From: Xylogone sp. PMI_703
Lineage: Eukaryota; Ascomycota; Leotiomycetes
Length of the DNA stretch: 64,000 nt
Assembly (NCBI GenBank): GCA_021399445.1
Contig: JAJTUQ010000004.1
Location: 1,674,001-1,738,000, forward strand
Reading direction: 5' to 3'
Position numbers and translations under genes: made by a program. Numbering within the stretch: the stretch's first letter is position 1; the number at the start of each line of letters is the position of its first letter. Under the pieces are notes generated by a model. That model did no database searches. It worked only from the letters and a program-made list of their open reading frames with translations, and was not told the DNA's origin. This document shows positions 1 to 12,252 of the stretch, in pieces.

Positions 1-1441
1 GAAGGAGTAGGCAATGATACAATTGTGTCGAAGAAGTATTCCTGTTGTATTATGTTGGGACAACCTACAAATATTATGCTACTTTTCAGAAAGGATGAAA
101 CTTTAAGAGAACCTCACTGCTTATTCATGCCGCGGTTCCGGACCATGTTCCCTGTTTGTATTCCACTGAAACCAGACATATGACGGATATACAGTAGCGC
201 TGACTTCTGGTTTCTCTGCTGCAGTAACTTGCATTTGCTAATAGGTGAGATTTTAGCCCGTCTCTCTCGGTGGATAAAGTAGTTGGCATCGTGGTACGTA
301 AATTGCCACCGAAATCTGGCTAGCTCTGAGGTACCACTATGCTGACTTCGCTATCTTCTATTAGTTGAGTCCTCCGCCGGTGAAAAGGGCTCACTTTCTC
401 CACTTATTGCTTATTTTAAAAGTAATAATTATGATTGGCTCGCCCAGTCTCGCTTACATGCTTAAAACTCAAGCTTTCCATTAAAATCAAAGTATCCGCT
501 GACATACTGACGGAGGGGATAAGGTTGGCGTCTGAAGTCTCCTGTGAAGCGGGACAAAGGCTGTATACAACCAGGGGCGCACAATACTGTGTGTCGATGT
601 GTTGCATCCCAACATGGTAAGCAGTGCGCGGCATTTTGGCCTATTAGATACAGTCAAGTTTAAAACGCCATTATCAGAGTTCTTAGTAACAAAAAGTGGC
701 TATGCTTGCTTACATTACATTTTGTAGATACTGAGACCTCGATCACGTGGAGTCCTTTTACTTAAATGGATGTTTGAATTATTTACCGTGATATGAACTG
801 GTATTATGGTCCAATTTCACATCCCCATCATACCTTGTGATAGTCACAACTCTATTTAGAGAACCAGGAAATAATTTCTTTTACGTTAAAACTACTAGAA
901 TGTTAAAAGTCCTTATGAACGGACATTTAAGCATTAATGGTCAGCTTCTCACAATTTACCTGTTAAGTTAAAGACACCATCTCCCTTTAATGTAGAGACT
1001 CTCTGGTATCTCAATATTAACTATTATAGAAATCTGGAGATTCTAATGTAAGTTATTTTGAGCTGTAGTACAGTGTTGATATCTTCAATTCGAATTTTAT
1101 TTACTGATGTTGTACATGATATGTTAACTCACCTAAACTTATTGAAGTTGATACAAATTTGAATATACAGTAAATTTAAATGATATAATAGCCCTTTTAG
1201 TATCAATTAGGTTCTACTTTACTGATTAGACCATATATTCTCTGGATACTAGCTGATTAATACGAGTAGGCTAACGAGGCTACGTTGATTTACCTTAGTT
1301 GCTAGTCCCATCCCACCTTTATCCGCTCAAACTCGGAACGATTTCTTTTCACTTCAATTCTATTTTCATTCTCACCACCCCCGCCCCTCCCACTCTTAAA
1401 TACTTCTAATGATCTGCGGCGATATCGGCACTTGACTTAAA
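1..1441. other. Gene-poor AT-rich flank
   Basis: No coding region supported. Short open frames here lack splice context and family resemblance. The segment holds the 3' flank of the aquaglyceroporin gene that ends at 1442. Confidence 0.5.
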
Positions 1442-2407
1442 TCATGAAAGTTGGTCTTTGTCATGTTGATGATGGAATATTATCCGTTTCAATACCAACC
1501 AGGGCACATTGGCGGGACTCTTTCCAGTGTACAAGAACATATCATAGATCCAGCCACCAGAGACGCATCCAACGAACGGCACTATTATGGGAACCTGCTT
1601 TCTATGAGATGAAGCTGTGTAATATACCGACTAGGCAATAGCGAATGATTCAGCTTACCCAGAAATAGTATCCGCCTGCGGTCCACACCTCAGACCCGTA
1701 TCCAAGATAATATGAAAGCAGTCGAGGGCCTAGATCTCTGGCCATGTTTATAGCATACCCAGTCTCCCAGCCAAAGGCAGAGCCAATGCCAAAAAGTAGT
1801 AGCATGAACGCCAACGGTGTGAAGTGCCGGAAATCTGGCAGATCACTCTTGTCGGCTGTCAATGCAAATATCCCAAACATAAGAATGAAGCTAGCGACGA
1901 ATTCTGAAAATATCTGCTCAGGATACGCTATGAATTTTCCAGCAGGATAAGTACTAAATATACCCGCCGTAGCAGTTGCAGAATACCCAGGCACAGTCCG
2001 AACGTCCGGTCCGCCCTCGTAAAGGTTGATTGCTGACCTGTAATTCCCATAGATTATGGCGGCGGCAGACATAGATCCTAGTAACTGAGCTAAAGCGTAA
2101 ATAGGAAATTTATACCAAGGAAAGTTTCGAAAAACGCAGTTCGTAAATGTCACAGCGGGATTCAGGTGATTACCACCTATGGTAACTCCGATCATAACTC
2201 CTATACTAGGAATATTTTGTTAGACTGAAATATATATAGAAAAGCAGTGTGGTAGCTTTGCTCTCACCCCCAACTCCAGCAAACTGATTGATAGTTCCCT
2301 TTCTGCCCGTTGCTCAAAAGTACTTGAGCAATAGCCCCTTCGCCAAATAGTACCATGATAAGTGAGCCGAAATATTCAGCAAACACTTCTCTCCGTCCTA
2401 ACTTCAT
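1442..2407 (-). CDS. Aquaglyceroporin (MIP family channel)
   Basis: Membrane channel for water, glycerol or other small solutes. Three exons were rebuilt: 2268-2407, 1659-2205 and 1442-1594, in compatible phases, giving 279 aa. The N-terminus begins MKLGRREVFAEYFGS, the usual MIP opening into helix 1. The first pore motif is the canonical NPA (about residues 62-64, in HLNPAVT). The second is NMA (about 200-202, in GYAINMARD), so its proline is replaced; the following Arg-Asp is kept, as in glycerol-type channels. Exon 3 supplies the last transmembrane helix (PFVGCVSGGWIYD) and a short His-rich tail ending at TGA. Introns are 62 and 64 bases with GT...AG ends. It looks intact. Substrate choice between water and glycerol cannot be read from the sequence alone. 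Confidence 0.9.
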
Positions 2408-3778
2408 AGCTGTTCGATGAAAATGATTGTTCGAGTCACTCCTCGTTTGAGATGATAATATCTTCTAAGTTAATTGATACTGATCGCTGAAAGCGTTCCC
2501 TCTTTGGTTATTGGGAGAAGAATATACGTATCATGTTACATTGACCATTACCAACCTTTATATATGGAACTATTGGCATATAATCAGTTCTAAGGTAGAA
2601 TTAAATTCTGTCTTCTAGGCTCTAGCGGACTGTCAAACGAAGTGTCATAACTTAACCTGATGGAATAGGTCTCAGCCAATCAACTAAGTGACTGAGAATG
2701 GAGATAATTACCGAATCGGGCACAAATACAGAAGCAGGTATGATACTTCAAAGCCTCGTGGTCTTGGGAAAGGTTGGAAGGTCTTCTCAGTCCAATCAAT
2801 AATTAAATAGAAGCGATTTTTTGCACCATTGGCTCACACTCGTACTAACGTACTTACTTCATTGTCCGTCGCATAATTTTGACAGGATAGCACATTGAAA
2901 ACTCACTGGAGATACGTAGTGTCATAGCTCTTCTGTTTGTAAAGGTGATTCCGATTATTTGATGTATGTCTGGACCTATTTGCGAAATGTGTCCCCTGCC
3001 AACTACTTAGGTAACTGTAACAGGGTAAGGTGAGGTGTATTAGCCAAGGATGCATGAACCTTAAGTCTATTTGTAAAAATTGCCTTTTTTGACCCAGCCT
3101 TGAGCCTCTTGTTCAAATATTGAAAACCGTTATGTATTTAATTATTAGTATGAACGTATAATACTCTGTAGTACCAAAAGGCCAAGATGATACCCCGAGA
3201 TAATTGGATTCTGCGGCGTGTGTAAATCCACCATGAGCCCAGTAGCTTTCCCAATCCGTCGGACAGATAATTTAATGAATAAGACTATCTTGAGTACCCA
3301 GGTTCAGCTCCACTAACTGAAAGAAATGAACTATCTGCGTATTAGCTTCATCCATACAGAGACTGGGAGCGGGAGGATCATGCGCATAAGATACTCAATA
3401 CTCGATAATCGAAGTTGCTGAAATTTAGGGGGGATCACCTTATCGGAAGCTCCTACCGAATAAAGAAACTGATGCCGTAAATCACACCTCACCGGCATTC
3501 ACAATCGAAGACGTAAATTTCCACTAAGATTCAGAGCACGGTGAAAGTTACAGTGTTTAGTGTAAGGAGTACTTGTACCTGTAAGACCTCATGACGTACT
3601 GCGGGCGGCGTCAGTTGATATATTCGACAGGATCTTCCGACGAGCATAGATTACTGCCAACAGTCGCCCTTCAGAACCGCTGCATATATATTCATACCAA
3701 AGCAGTTTACTCTCATAATCTCCATTGGAGATTTATCTATCTTCATTCTTTGATCTCCCAATTTGTGCCCTCATCATA
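2408..3778. other. Intergenic region, no gene seen
   Basis: About 1.4 kb between two divergently transcribed genes (aquaglyceroporin on -, epoxide hydrolase on +). It must carry both promoters. No coding region, RNA gene or clear repeat was recognised. Confidence 0.5.
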
Positions 3779-5385
3779 ATGGCTTTGACTTTCGATCGGA
3801 TTCCACCTAACGCCAAGATTGCACCATCAAGATTTCAGGTTGCCATTCCGGATCAAGATCTCTCTGACTTTCAGCAACTGTTGCACCTATCCAAAATCGC
3901 CCCAGAGACATATGAAAATACACTCTCTGATGATCGATATGGGATTTCAAGACAGTGGCTGATAGATGCAAAAGTCCTCTGGGAAAAGTTTGATTGGTTT
4001 GTCTTTTCCCCTTCCATTCAATTGAGTCTCTTCCCTTTTAAACGACTCACTGGTATACAGGCGTGAGAATGAAAGATACATAAACTCGTTTCCTCATTTT
4101 AAGCTTCCGATTCAAGATATTGATGATATAAAACTGGATATCCACTTCGTTGCATTATTTTCGCAAAAGCCAGATGCTATTCCGCTCATATTCCTTCACG
4201 GTTGGCCAGGTAGTATTGGTGCTCTGCTTTTTGATTTGAATGCTAATATTGGGCAAGGGAGCTTCTTAGAATTCTTACCAATCCTTCGTCTTTTTATGGA
4301 TGAGTACGGGCCAGACAACCTGCCATACCATATTATTGTTCCCTCCTGTCCGGGCTACGCGTTTTCCTCTCCACCACCCCTTCAAAAGAATTTTGAGATC
4401 CAGGATGTAGCTCGTGTCATGAATACCTTAATGGAGACACTTGGATTTGGGAGCGGCTATCTAGCTCAAGGTGGTGATGTTGGTAGCAAAATTGCAAGAG
4501 TCTTAGCAGTTGAGCATGCTGCGTGCAGAGGTGAGTAACAGTACATGACACGTGAATGAATAACATGGAAGAGTAAAGATATTATGAGTTAACACCTTTG
4601 TCTTTTAACAGGCGTGCATAGTGAGCTCCTCATGTATTTCCATTTTCGGTGTAACTGCGCTAATATATACAACAGTCAATTTCTGCATCATGCCAGAGCC
4701 TGAAGGCGTCGATTCGAGCAAGATAGACGACTTAGAACGTCAAGGCTTAGATCGAACAGCCGTATTTTTAAAGCTAGGAAGCTCATATGCCCTTCAACAT
4801 GCGACGAAACGTAGCACTATTGGTCTTGCTCTTTCGGCAAGCCCATTATCGCTCTTAGCATGGTCTACTTACCTCAAACCTTACTAATACCTTCTTGGCG
4901 CTGACAAGGTTTCCAGGATTGCGGAAAAGTTTCTACAATGGAGTGATGAGGATCCACCCATATCAACTATCCTGGAATCTGTTACCCTTTATTGGTTGAC
5001 TGGCACATTTCCCCGTTCAATATATCCATACCGTCAGGTCTGTCTCCGGACCGAAATCAGTTTGATCCGGGCTAACAAAATGAGTAGCTATTTACTCCGG
5101 GAAATATTGGTGCACACGAGAATCCTAAATGGTACGTTAGGAAGCCCTTCGGCTATTCTTATTTCCCTATGGAATTGGCTCCAATACCACGCTTATGGGC
5201 TGCCACGACGGGAAACTTGGTATTCTTTAGGCAACACGTTAAGGTAGACGTCTTATGATGTCATATGACACTAAAGATTACTGCTAACACTTCCACAGGG
5301 TGGTCACTTCGCAGCATTAGAGTGCCCTGAGATATTGAAAAAGGATGTGGAGGAATTCGTTTCCCAAGTTTGGCAAGCGCAGTAA
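3779..5385 (+). CDS. Epoxide hydrolase (EHN domain, alpha/beta hydrolase)
   Basis: Hydrolyses epoxides to diols; microsomal-type family with an EHN N-terminal domain. Seven exons join in phase: 3779-3996, 4061-4530, 4612-4620, 4676-4862, 4917-5037, 5088-5243 and 5299-5385, giving 415 aa. Visible family features are the EHN segment ending in FPHFKLPIQDI, the oxyanion motif HGWPGS (about 119), the nucleophile Asp in GGDVGS (about 212; usually GGDWGS), the cap signature FCIMPEPEG, and the catalytic His in GGHFAALE (about 390). Exon 3 is only 9 bases and is needed to keep the frame and the conserved H-x-N-F-C-I-M sequence. The donor of intron 4 (GTCTAC) is weak. The start ATG is the first before the conserved N-terminus. 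No disabling change seen. Confidence 0.88.
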
Positions 5386-5733
5386 TCTGTATTTCCTCGG
5401 ACGTGCGACTTGGGAGAAATGAGAAGACAAGGAAATTAGTCCATAAAAATGAGATTAAAACTGGGAATGAGATATCTGTGTAGCTATATCGTTGTTGGGC
5501 TTTGAACACCAAATTGATTCAAAATGAACAATTCAAATATTGGTTGTAGAATGCTTAAGAAAAAAATCCCAATCTTGCACATGAACAAATAATCCGTTAA
5601 GCTTAAATTAAAACTGCATCTAACTCTGTAATACCGTTTTCTCATCCATAAATAATGCCCAGAGCCTCGGTGTTGCCCCCCTTTTAGTGTGATTGGTGCG
5701 GAGTATTACATAAGCGCCATCTCACAATCGGTT
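5386..5733. other. Intergenic region before an inverted-repeat element
   Basis: AT-rich spacer between the epoxide hydrolase stop and the left arm of the inverted-repeat element. No gene seen. Confidence 0.4.
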
Positions 5734-5827
5734 TAACGTAATTCCCAGTCCACCGGAACACCCGGTCTACCGAAACACTGAAATTCACTGCAAAATCAAC
5801 GAAATTTGTATATAAATAACTCAACAA
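5734..5827 (+). repeat. Left terminal inverted repeat (94 bp)
   Basis: Perfect reverse complement of 6071-6164; the first mismatch lies immediately outside each end. Confidence 0.95.
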
Positions 5828-6070
5828 CCACAGAATTTAAAAGGATGATACTTTGAAAATTAGTTGATAACTTTAATCCAATTCTAGATATTTGATCATT
5901 TTGTTGTTTAAATGCTTGTAATATGATTAAATTAAATCTTGGACCTTCTACATAAGGCTATTTTATTATACAATAATATCTATATACGTTAAACATATTA
6001 AAATTTGTATACTTATTAGTTATCAAGTAAATAAACAGATTTTAGAGTTTGGTTAAATACAATTGTATAT

Positions 6071-6164
6071 TTGTTGAGTTATTTATATACAAATTTCGTT
6101 GATTTTGCAGTGAATTTCAGTGTTTCGGTAGACCGGGTGTTCCGGTGGACTGGGAATTACGTTA
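6071..6164 (-). repeat. Right terminal inverted repeat (94 bp)
   Basis: Perfect reverse complement of 5734-5827. An open frame starting in this arm is an artefact of the repeat. Confidence 0.95.
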
Positions 6165-6231
6165 TTTCTACCTTCCCTTCGATTGCTAGCTACGATGTTT
6201 ATTCATCAACTCTGCAGAGAATCGCATCCCT

Positions 6232-8337
6232 ATGCGTAACTTGCAGGCAGGCCGAGCTTGCACTAGATGTAGGCAAAAGCACTTCAAGGTAACTCAGATA
6301 CAGCTGGTCTCGAATTTAGTTTTTAACTACTCATCAACAGTGCGATGAGGCGCGGCCAAGCTGCGGACGCTGTGTTGATGCTGGCGTTCAATGCTCAGGA
6401 TTCAACGCCCTGCGTGGATTTATTCATGAGGAAGGCAGATTTCGTCGCCGAGTTAGACGGCCGGTAGCATCACGACAACTTCATAAATCAAGAGAAACCA
6501 CTGAAGTATGTTGTGTTGTCTATGGTCTTCAGACACAAAATGTGCTCATTGCCATCAGAATGTGCCACCATCAGATGTAGAGAGCCGGAGTTTCGAAACA
6601 CAAGATGAATCTCGCAATTCTTCAGAGCCCGTCGACCCAGATCGGTGCAGTAATCCGGATGGAAGGGATGCTGAAGAATATCCTATTGTCGAGCAGGTTC
6701 GGCCAGGGCCAGTGGGTATTATTCATGATGAGCAGGAGAATCGTCCACTCTCGCGTGGTGCTACACCGGGAAGTACTTTTGAATACGGATTACAAGACTT
6801 CTCATCTCTTGTCTCTGAGTTTCTCATCGGTAGCGACCGCGAGATGGCTTTTCTCATCCGGCACTTCTGTGAGGTGGTCGGCCCATGGTGAGTAAACATA
6901 ATCACAATCACACTTGGTGTGTCGTTATATTCAATTGGGTTCTAGGATGGATTTATATGATACAGCACGATATTTTACAAGATACCTACCGATCAAAAGT
7001 GTAAATAGCCCATTGCTTCGCTACGCAGCGGCGGCTATTGCAGCAAAGCATCTAGGCCGGGTCAAAGGTAACAAGTACAGTATTTTCCAAGGAGTTACGG
7101 AGCCAGCTATGACGGAAGTTTATCCTGGAGCAATGGAAGTTGATTGGTATTACAAGGCAGCGAATTATTACCATAGGTCCCTGGCCATTCTGCGGCGAGA
7201 TCTGCTAGTATTAAGACAAGATGAGGATCGAGAAGCCCTAGATGCAGCTGAGAGTGGTTTACAAGAAGGGGGTAATAATCTCGACGAGTTACTAGCTGCT
7301 GCATCGATCTTATCAGTGCTTGAATTTATGGATGGATCAAATGTTGAATGGACTAAGTAGGTGAAGTACATTGTAACTAGCAGTGAACTTATTTTGATAT
7401 TTTCGGATTCATTAGGCATCTAAACGGGATCAGCGTCCTCCTGACAGATCAAGAAGTGGCACGGTCTGGAGAGAGAGGCATTTTCGATGCCCTCGGTTCT
7501 CAAGCAGCTAGGGCTGCCTTTTGGAACTTCGCGCGACAAGATTATCTTGCAGCTTTCATCAATAAGTCTCGTTCGAGGCTCGATCCAAGTCATAATTCCA
7601 TCTGGAGAGCTGCTGGACTACCGCTTGATGATACAGAGATCCTCTCTCTTTCGATGGTCACCACAGAACGGGGGTTATCATCGGCTATGTCAGACGAAGA
7701 TGTGATGTCAAATGCTTTGGTGTGGTTATTGATTAGATTGGTTAATCTACTGGCTTTAATAGGTGAAAACAATTCCTTAAGCGCTCCTCACGGAGAATTA
7801 GCTTCAGCTGATTCTCTAGACTCAACATTAAAGTGGGAACAGATTCATAAGGCTCTGGACCTGTGGTTTCAAGCACTGCCCTCTACTTTCCGCCCTTGTG
7901 CTCGGCTTGAGAGACACTCGGAAAAGTCGGATTCGAGTTGTTTATTCTCAGAGATCTTCTACAGCTTCCCCAGCTGCGCTGCCACCATGCAGCACTATTA
8001 CTTCGCCCGGCTTCTTATCCTACTACACAGTCCTCTGACTGCAGCCACGCATAAGTCAGGCAAAGCTCCCGTTGCTGGCGAGAGGCTCCAACAGTATCGG
8101 GATTTCTCTCGGGAAGTAGACTTCTGCTGCCAAGAAATCTGTGGTATAGCGTTAGGACGCCCCGAAGGGGCTGTTCGAATTCATATGGTCCAGCCACTCT
8201 TCGTCGCGGGACAATGCATGGAACATCGTGAGCAACGAAGAATAGTCATCTCTCTTCTGCAAGGGATCGAACTTGATACTGGATGGGAAACCGGCTACCG
8301 GGTAAGACAGCTCCTCGCCGAATGGGGTACAGAATGA
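6232..8337 (+). CDS. Zn2Cys6 transcription factor (fungal-specific)
   Basis: Nuclear DNA-binding regulator. Five exons, 6232-6288, 6341-6505, 6559-6887, 6946-7356 and 7416-8337, join in phase to 627 aa. The binuclear zinc cluster sits at residues 10-37 with perfect C-x2-C-x6-C-x6-C-x2-C-x6-C spacing (CTRCRQKHFKC, then CGRCVDAGVQC); intron 1 splits it just before the third Cys. A basic linker (FRRRVRR) follows. The rest resembles the fungal-specific regulatory domain of the Fungal_trans_2 type, starting near EFLIGSDREMAFLIRHFCEV. ATG 6232 is the first in frame after an upstream stop at 6187. Target genes are unknown; the neighbouring epoxide hydrolase is one candidate. A terminal-inverted-repeat element ends 67 bp upstream. 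Confidence 0.87.
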
Positions 8338-8849
8338 TTTAGTTTCGGAAACAATAAACATACAATCTGTCAATATCCTAAGTAATATTTATTTCCCCTG
8401 CTCTAGCTCATTGATCACCTTTGTTGGTATAGTTGAAGGGGAACCCCGAAGTTATTGCCATGCTAGCCTAGGACTAAAAATTGGACTTAAAATACGATAG
8501 GAGGTGCGAGGGGCATAATTTTATCAGTATCACCAAACAGAAGTATAGTATGCACAAAAGATACCACTTGAATAAAATCTCATATATTACAACCAAAGGA
8601 AGTCTAACGCCGGATGATTAGCGCTAGCAGCTATTCCCGGAATCATACAACTGTATTACTCTACCTAATTCTGTTTATCTTAGTTGATAAATAAATAACT
8701 ATATGTGGTGAAGGGAATGGTAGTCGCACGTCACTTGAATCGAAGAAGTCTCGGTTCTCCTACGTGGAGATCTCGGTCATAGGAGAGACTTTCCCAAAGC
8801 AGTAGGTGCCCCCGACGGAATAACGAGGAAAATCAACACAAGTTTGATT
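8338..8849. other. Intergenic region, no gene seen
   Basis: About 0.5 kb between two + strand genes. AT-rich; nothing recognised. Confidence 0.4.
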
Positions 8850-9478
8850 ATGTCAGACGCACTACCACAAGACCACTTCCTTGTGTTTCCCGATCTAAGC
8901 AAAGTGAAAACAACCTAACGTTGTACTCTGACTTTATTGCTTTGTTACAAAAGGCATCCTTGACGCGGGACTGTCATATTCCAGTCTTGTTTGACCAATT
9001 ATCTCAGGCTCGTGGCCGTGGCCGCCAATGTGAATCGGTTGACCCAATGCTGCCATCGTCATATGGGGGGAAGCAATCCACTCTCATTGCGCCCGGAGCA
9101 TACGCCACCCAGAACCAGAAGTTTACCCTCGCGGACCAAGTCGAGATATACCAGGCTTGGATTGGTAAGTAATGGAGGTCTGAACGGTCATGTATATTGA
9201 GATCTAACCTCTGCGTAGCAGCTGGCAAACCACACAATATGGTATGCTACACATGCCGCAAGCCGGATTGTTCGCTAGAGTGCACTACTTGCTGTAGATC
9301 GTATCATCTTGGTTGCATCCAACTAGATGCAGAGCCTCCGAGACCCTGGTTCTGTCCAGCATGCAAGGGGCGGAGATGGGATATATCACCGCCACATGTA
9401 GCAAGCATGCACGCTCCCCTTCATGTAAGCAGGGGCTCGGAGCCCTCGGATCCATCCACAGCTGGCTTACCCAAATAA
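8850..9478 (+). CDS. Small PHD-finger protein
   Basis: Best model has three exons: 8850-8903, 8954-9164 and 9219-9478 (or 9222-9478), about 174 aa. The C-terminal half carries a complete C4HC3 PHD finger: CYTC, then CTTC, then H and C in YHLGC, and finally WFCPAC. PHD fingers commonly bind histone H3 tails, so a chromatin role is possible, but no catalytic domain is present. The last intron ends in two consecutive acceptors (TAGCAG), both in frame, which would give proteins differing by one residue. The first intron (50 bases, acceptor AAAG) is less certain. It ends with a Ser/Pro-rich tail. Short for a PHD protein, so it may be a remnant of a longer gene. Confidence 0.6.
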
Positions 9479-10253
9479 CGTACCTGTCCGATGTGGGATA
9501 TCTGAGAGGAGAGTTTGAGATTAGGTCATTTAGATTCCAGCTGGTGGATAAGCATGATTGCAAATTGTATTGCAAATTCTCCACAGCATTTCGAGTGTCG
9601 TCGTTATCCCCTAAATTATATAAGTGACATGAAAGGGGAAAAATGTGCATTTCCCACATGAGCGTTCTAGAATATTGACAAAGTCAACTTCTTACAGTCA
9701 TCAGGGTCCTCGGCTAGCCTTAGAATACCGGCTTATTTGTACATTCGAAGCCCTGCCCTTATGGGCTGGTGCATACGTATCTCGGTTTGCTCACTTTTGT
9801 CCATCACTCTCTATCTTCACCATTAGTTTAAACTTTTCGAAGTGGTATTATTAATCTCGTCGATGGGCTTTGTTTTGTGTTTACGTACGTCTGAGTTCGT
9901 AAACTCGTCGGATATACGGCCACGCGCTCGAGGAACGGGAAGAGAGCATTGATGCGAGACGTCAACAAAGCCTGGAGCTCAGGACCCCTGAGACCAATCT
10001 ACGCGCTATTCATTTGGATCCGAGGATAAAGCCGTGCTACGAGCCTGAATGTGGATAACTCTAGTATTTCTAAGGATTTTAATAGTATCGCCTGGTGGGT
10101 TAATACTTGTTGAGTATAGATTGTTCACTACCTCAACTTGCGAAACTAGAGTAATATGATATTTTATTCTGTATTTAAATGAGGGGTTCCAACTTCTGTT
10201 TCTTAAATGAGATATAGTCATTCATACATCTATCTTGTAGAAACGAGATAGAA
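9479..10253. other. Convergent intergenic region, no gene seen
   Basis: About 0.8 kb between the 3' ends of the PHD-finger gene and the HET gene. Short open frames only, without family resemblance. Confidence 0.4.
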
Positions 10254-12252
10254 CTAAATCAGCTCGATATTTCTCACTTCCAAAGTAGGAACCACGGAGT
10301 AATAATTTTGGCCTTTATCTTCGGTACCGTCTATCCGGACTACACTCGTGTATGAATCTATGTCATGTGATGTGTTATCATTGCTACTTTCTGGATTGAC
10401 GTATTTGAGACCATGGTCGTCAATTAGACAGTAAGCTTGCCCTTCCATCATTTCATGTATGTAACAACAACCTAAAAGCTCGTAATATTTATCCCTTGGG
10501 CGAAGGACTACAGGCAAATCAAGCCCTGCTAAAATTGCTACAATGTCATTGCTTTCGGTTATTGAAGGAACAAGACAGATATAACCGTGCCTGGTTGTAC
10601 ATATCTGCTTCCGGTGAAAGACTTCCGACTCTCGGATTGCAATTTCGAAATCTGGCTCGTTTGGCAACTCTTTATTTTCATTGAGCCAGAGATGCCACTC
10701 ATTGTATGCCCCATAAAATGCCGGAGTTGCAACTCGGTTCTCATGAGTCCTATTGGAGATAAGAGTTGCTTGGTAAGCAACAATAGTAGACTCACCCGTA
10801 AGATAGGTCGATAGGAAGCATTTTTGTAGATGAGATTGGCAATATTGGTCTCTCTCTAACATGAGCTGCGGGTAATTGTTATCTGTACGAAACTTGGTGT
10901 AGCCTTCGTATTCATATAAATTGTCTACAACACCAGATAAAAAACTTATCGAGTCTTGCATTAGACACGGCAAAATAAGCGTAGATCTTCTAGCAAGTCT
11001 TGGAGTTTGCAACAATCTACTTGTGTTCATATTTGATCGAAGATAATACTGTTCGCGCTTGGGTAAATTTCCGAATTTAATATTAGATGGAGTTCGATGT
11101 GAGCCAGCTCTCCAAGCCTTCGGGGGGGCCCATATATTGCCAGCCCATATCCTCCTATCCGGCACCCAAGACGGTAAACCACAACCACTCTGTTGATTGA
11201 TAAACCCAGCACAACGAAGGAGGTCAGCTAGACCTTCTACTGCGGTATCATATTTGATAATCCGTATTGCCAAGTCTGTATACAGGTCTTGCCAACAGAT
11301 TCGATAATTTATTTTTGGGATCCAGCAGCTGATAGTTGAGTGAACCATACTACGGAGTGCAAACACTTTATCCCTCGGATCAGTTGCCCCACAGGCCCAC
11401 GTGGACTCCATTAGGCTTAGAAATCCAGGAATCCGTGATTCTGAATTAGTAAAGACGGTTGATGATCGAATGGACCAGTTTACAGACATGGCAAGCAACG
11501 AAGGCTGAATATCCGGATAAAGTGCGCCACACCAGTCAGGCCATGTAGAAGAACGTCCAGGCCTGAGTAGCCAGCACATGGCAGACAAATGGTCAAAATA
11601 GACGCATCTCTGGCCACAGAAAACAAGTGTCTCACGATGTGCTGCAGCTTCTTGCTGGATCCATATCTGGGTAAACCAAGGTCTACTCAACAGCTCAACC
11701 AGAGCCACAAGAAGCTGTCGATTCTCTGGAGTGGGCTCGATAACGGTATCAAATATAGTAGATTTCTTTATCCAGCTGTATTGTCCGTGTTTTTCAAAAT
11801 CATCAATTTCCTTTTTGCTCTTTATTGGATTTATCCTCGAAATGTGTTCCATAGCTTGATTTGTTTTAGGATTCTCTCCCCCGAGCCAAACTAAGACGGA
11901 CCACGCCAACCGATATATTTCGTATATGAAAGTTACTTGCTGAGCACGCTCTTCTAGGTCATCTTGATTAATACAAAGGGAGTCGATCCAGAGCACGCGG
12001 GATTGTTTCTCATCTCGGAAGCGATTGAGCACCTCATGAACACTGGTCCGGACTTCTACAACGGTATTATCTAACAAGATCTCGTACTTTGGGAAATTCA
12101 GCACTCCATGTATATGATACAGCGTCATAATGACCTTGGGCGCCACTGAGATATACACATCTGAGAGTACATGAAACAGGCTCTTCAGCCTTGCCCTGAT
12201 GTAATTCGAGGAGACGAAGTAACCGCTCGCCAACCAGATGGGAATACGACAT
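10254..12252 (-). CDS. HET-domain (heterokaryon incompatibility) protein, one frame break
   Basis: HET proteins trigger cell death after fusion of incompatible hyphae. The N-terminal frame starts at 12252 (MSYSHLVGERLLRLLELHQG) and reaches the conserved block YDAVSYTW. From there the homologous sequence continues in another frame (YEILLDNTVVEVR, then WIDSLCINQDD and VLVWLGGENP), open to the stop at 10254. One extra base within 12085-12096 (TTTCCCAAAG on the coding strand) explains the change; no intron of usable size fits because both flanks are conserved. Restored length would be about 665 aa. The C-terminal part has the usual late motif of the family (CCYIHEMMEGQAY). Either a recently inactivated allele or an assembly indel. 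No further break in the long frame. Confidence 0.75.

Larger units (their letters stand above)
5734..6164. mobile_element. MITE-like element with 94-bp perfect terminal inverted repeats
   Basis: Bases 5734-5827 are an exact reverse complement of 6071-6164, with a 243-bp very AT-rich core that has no coding potential. Both ends carry TA (TAACGTAATT at the left, AATTACGTTA at the right), which would fit a TA target duplication of Tc1/mariner-type elements. Total length of 431 bp and lack of a transposase fit a non-autonomous MITE. The arms are much richer in GC than the core. The right end stops 67 bp before the ATG of the Zn2Cys6 gene, so the element probably forms part of its promoter or 5' leader. 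The superfamily assignment is an inference. Confidence 0.7.

Noticed and set aside
6071..6292. 73-codon open frame starting in the right inverted repeat
   Set aside because: It reads through repeat sequence and then crosses the zinc-cluster exon in the wrong frame; the real start is ATG 6232 in another frame.
6506..6532. 27-base intron in the Zn2Cys6 gene suggested by the nearest AG
   Set aside because: Too short and out of phase. A 53-base intron to 6558 keeps the frame and has normal ends.
12067..12140. Intron as explanation for the HET frame change
   Set aside because: Conserved residues on both sides are nearly adjacent; the only GT...AG pair would be about 18 bases.
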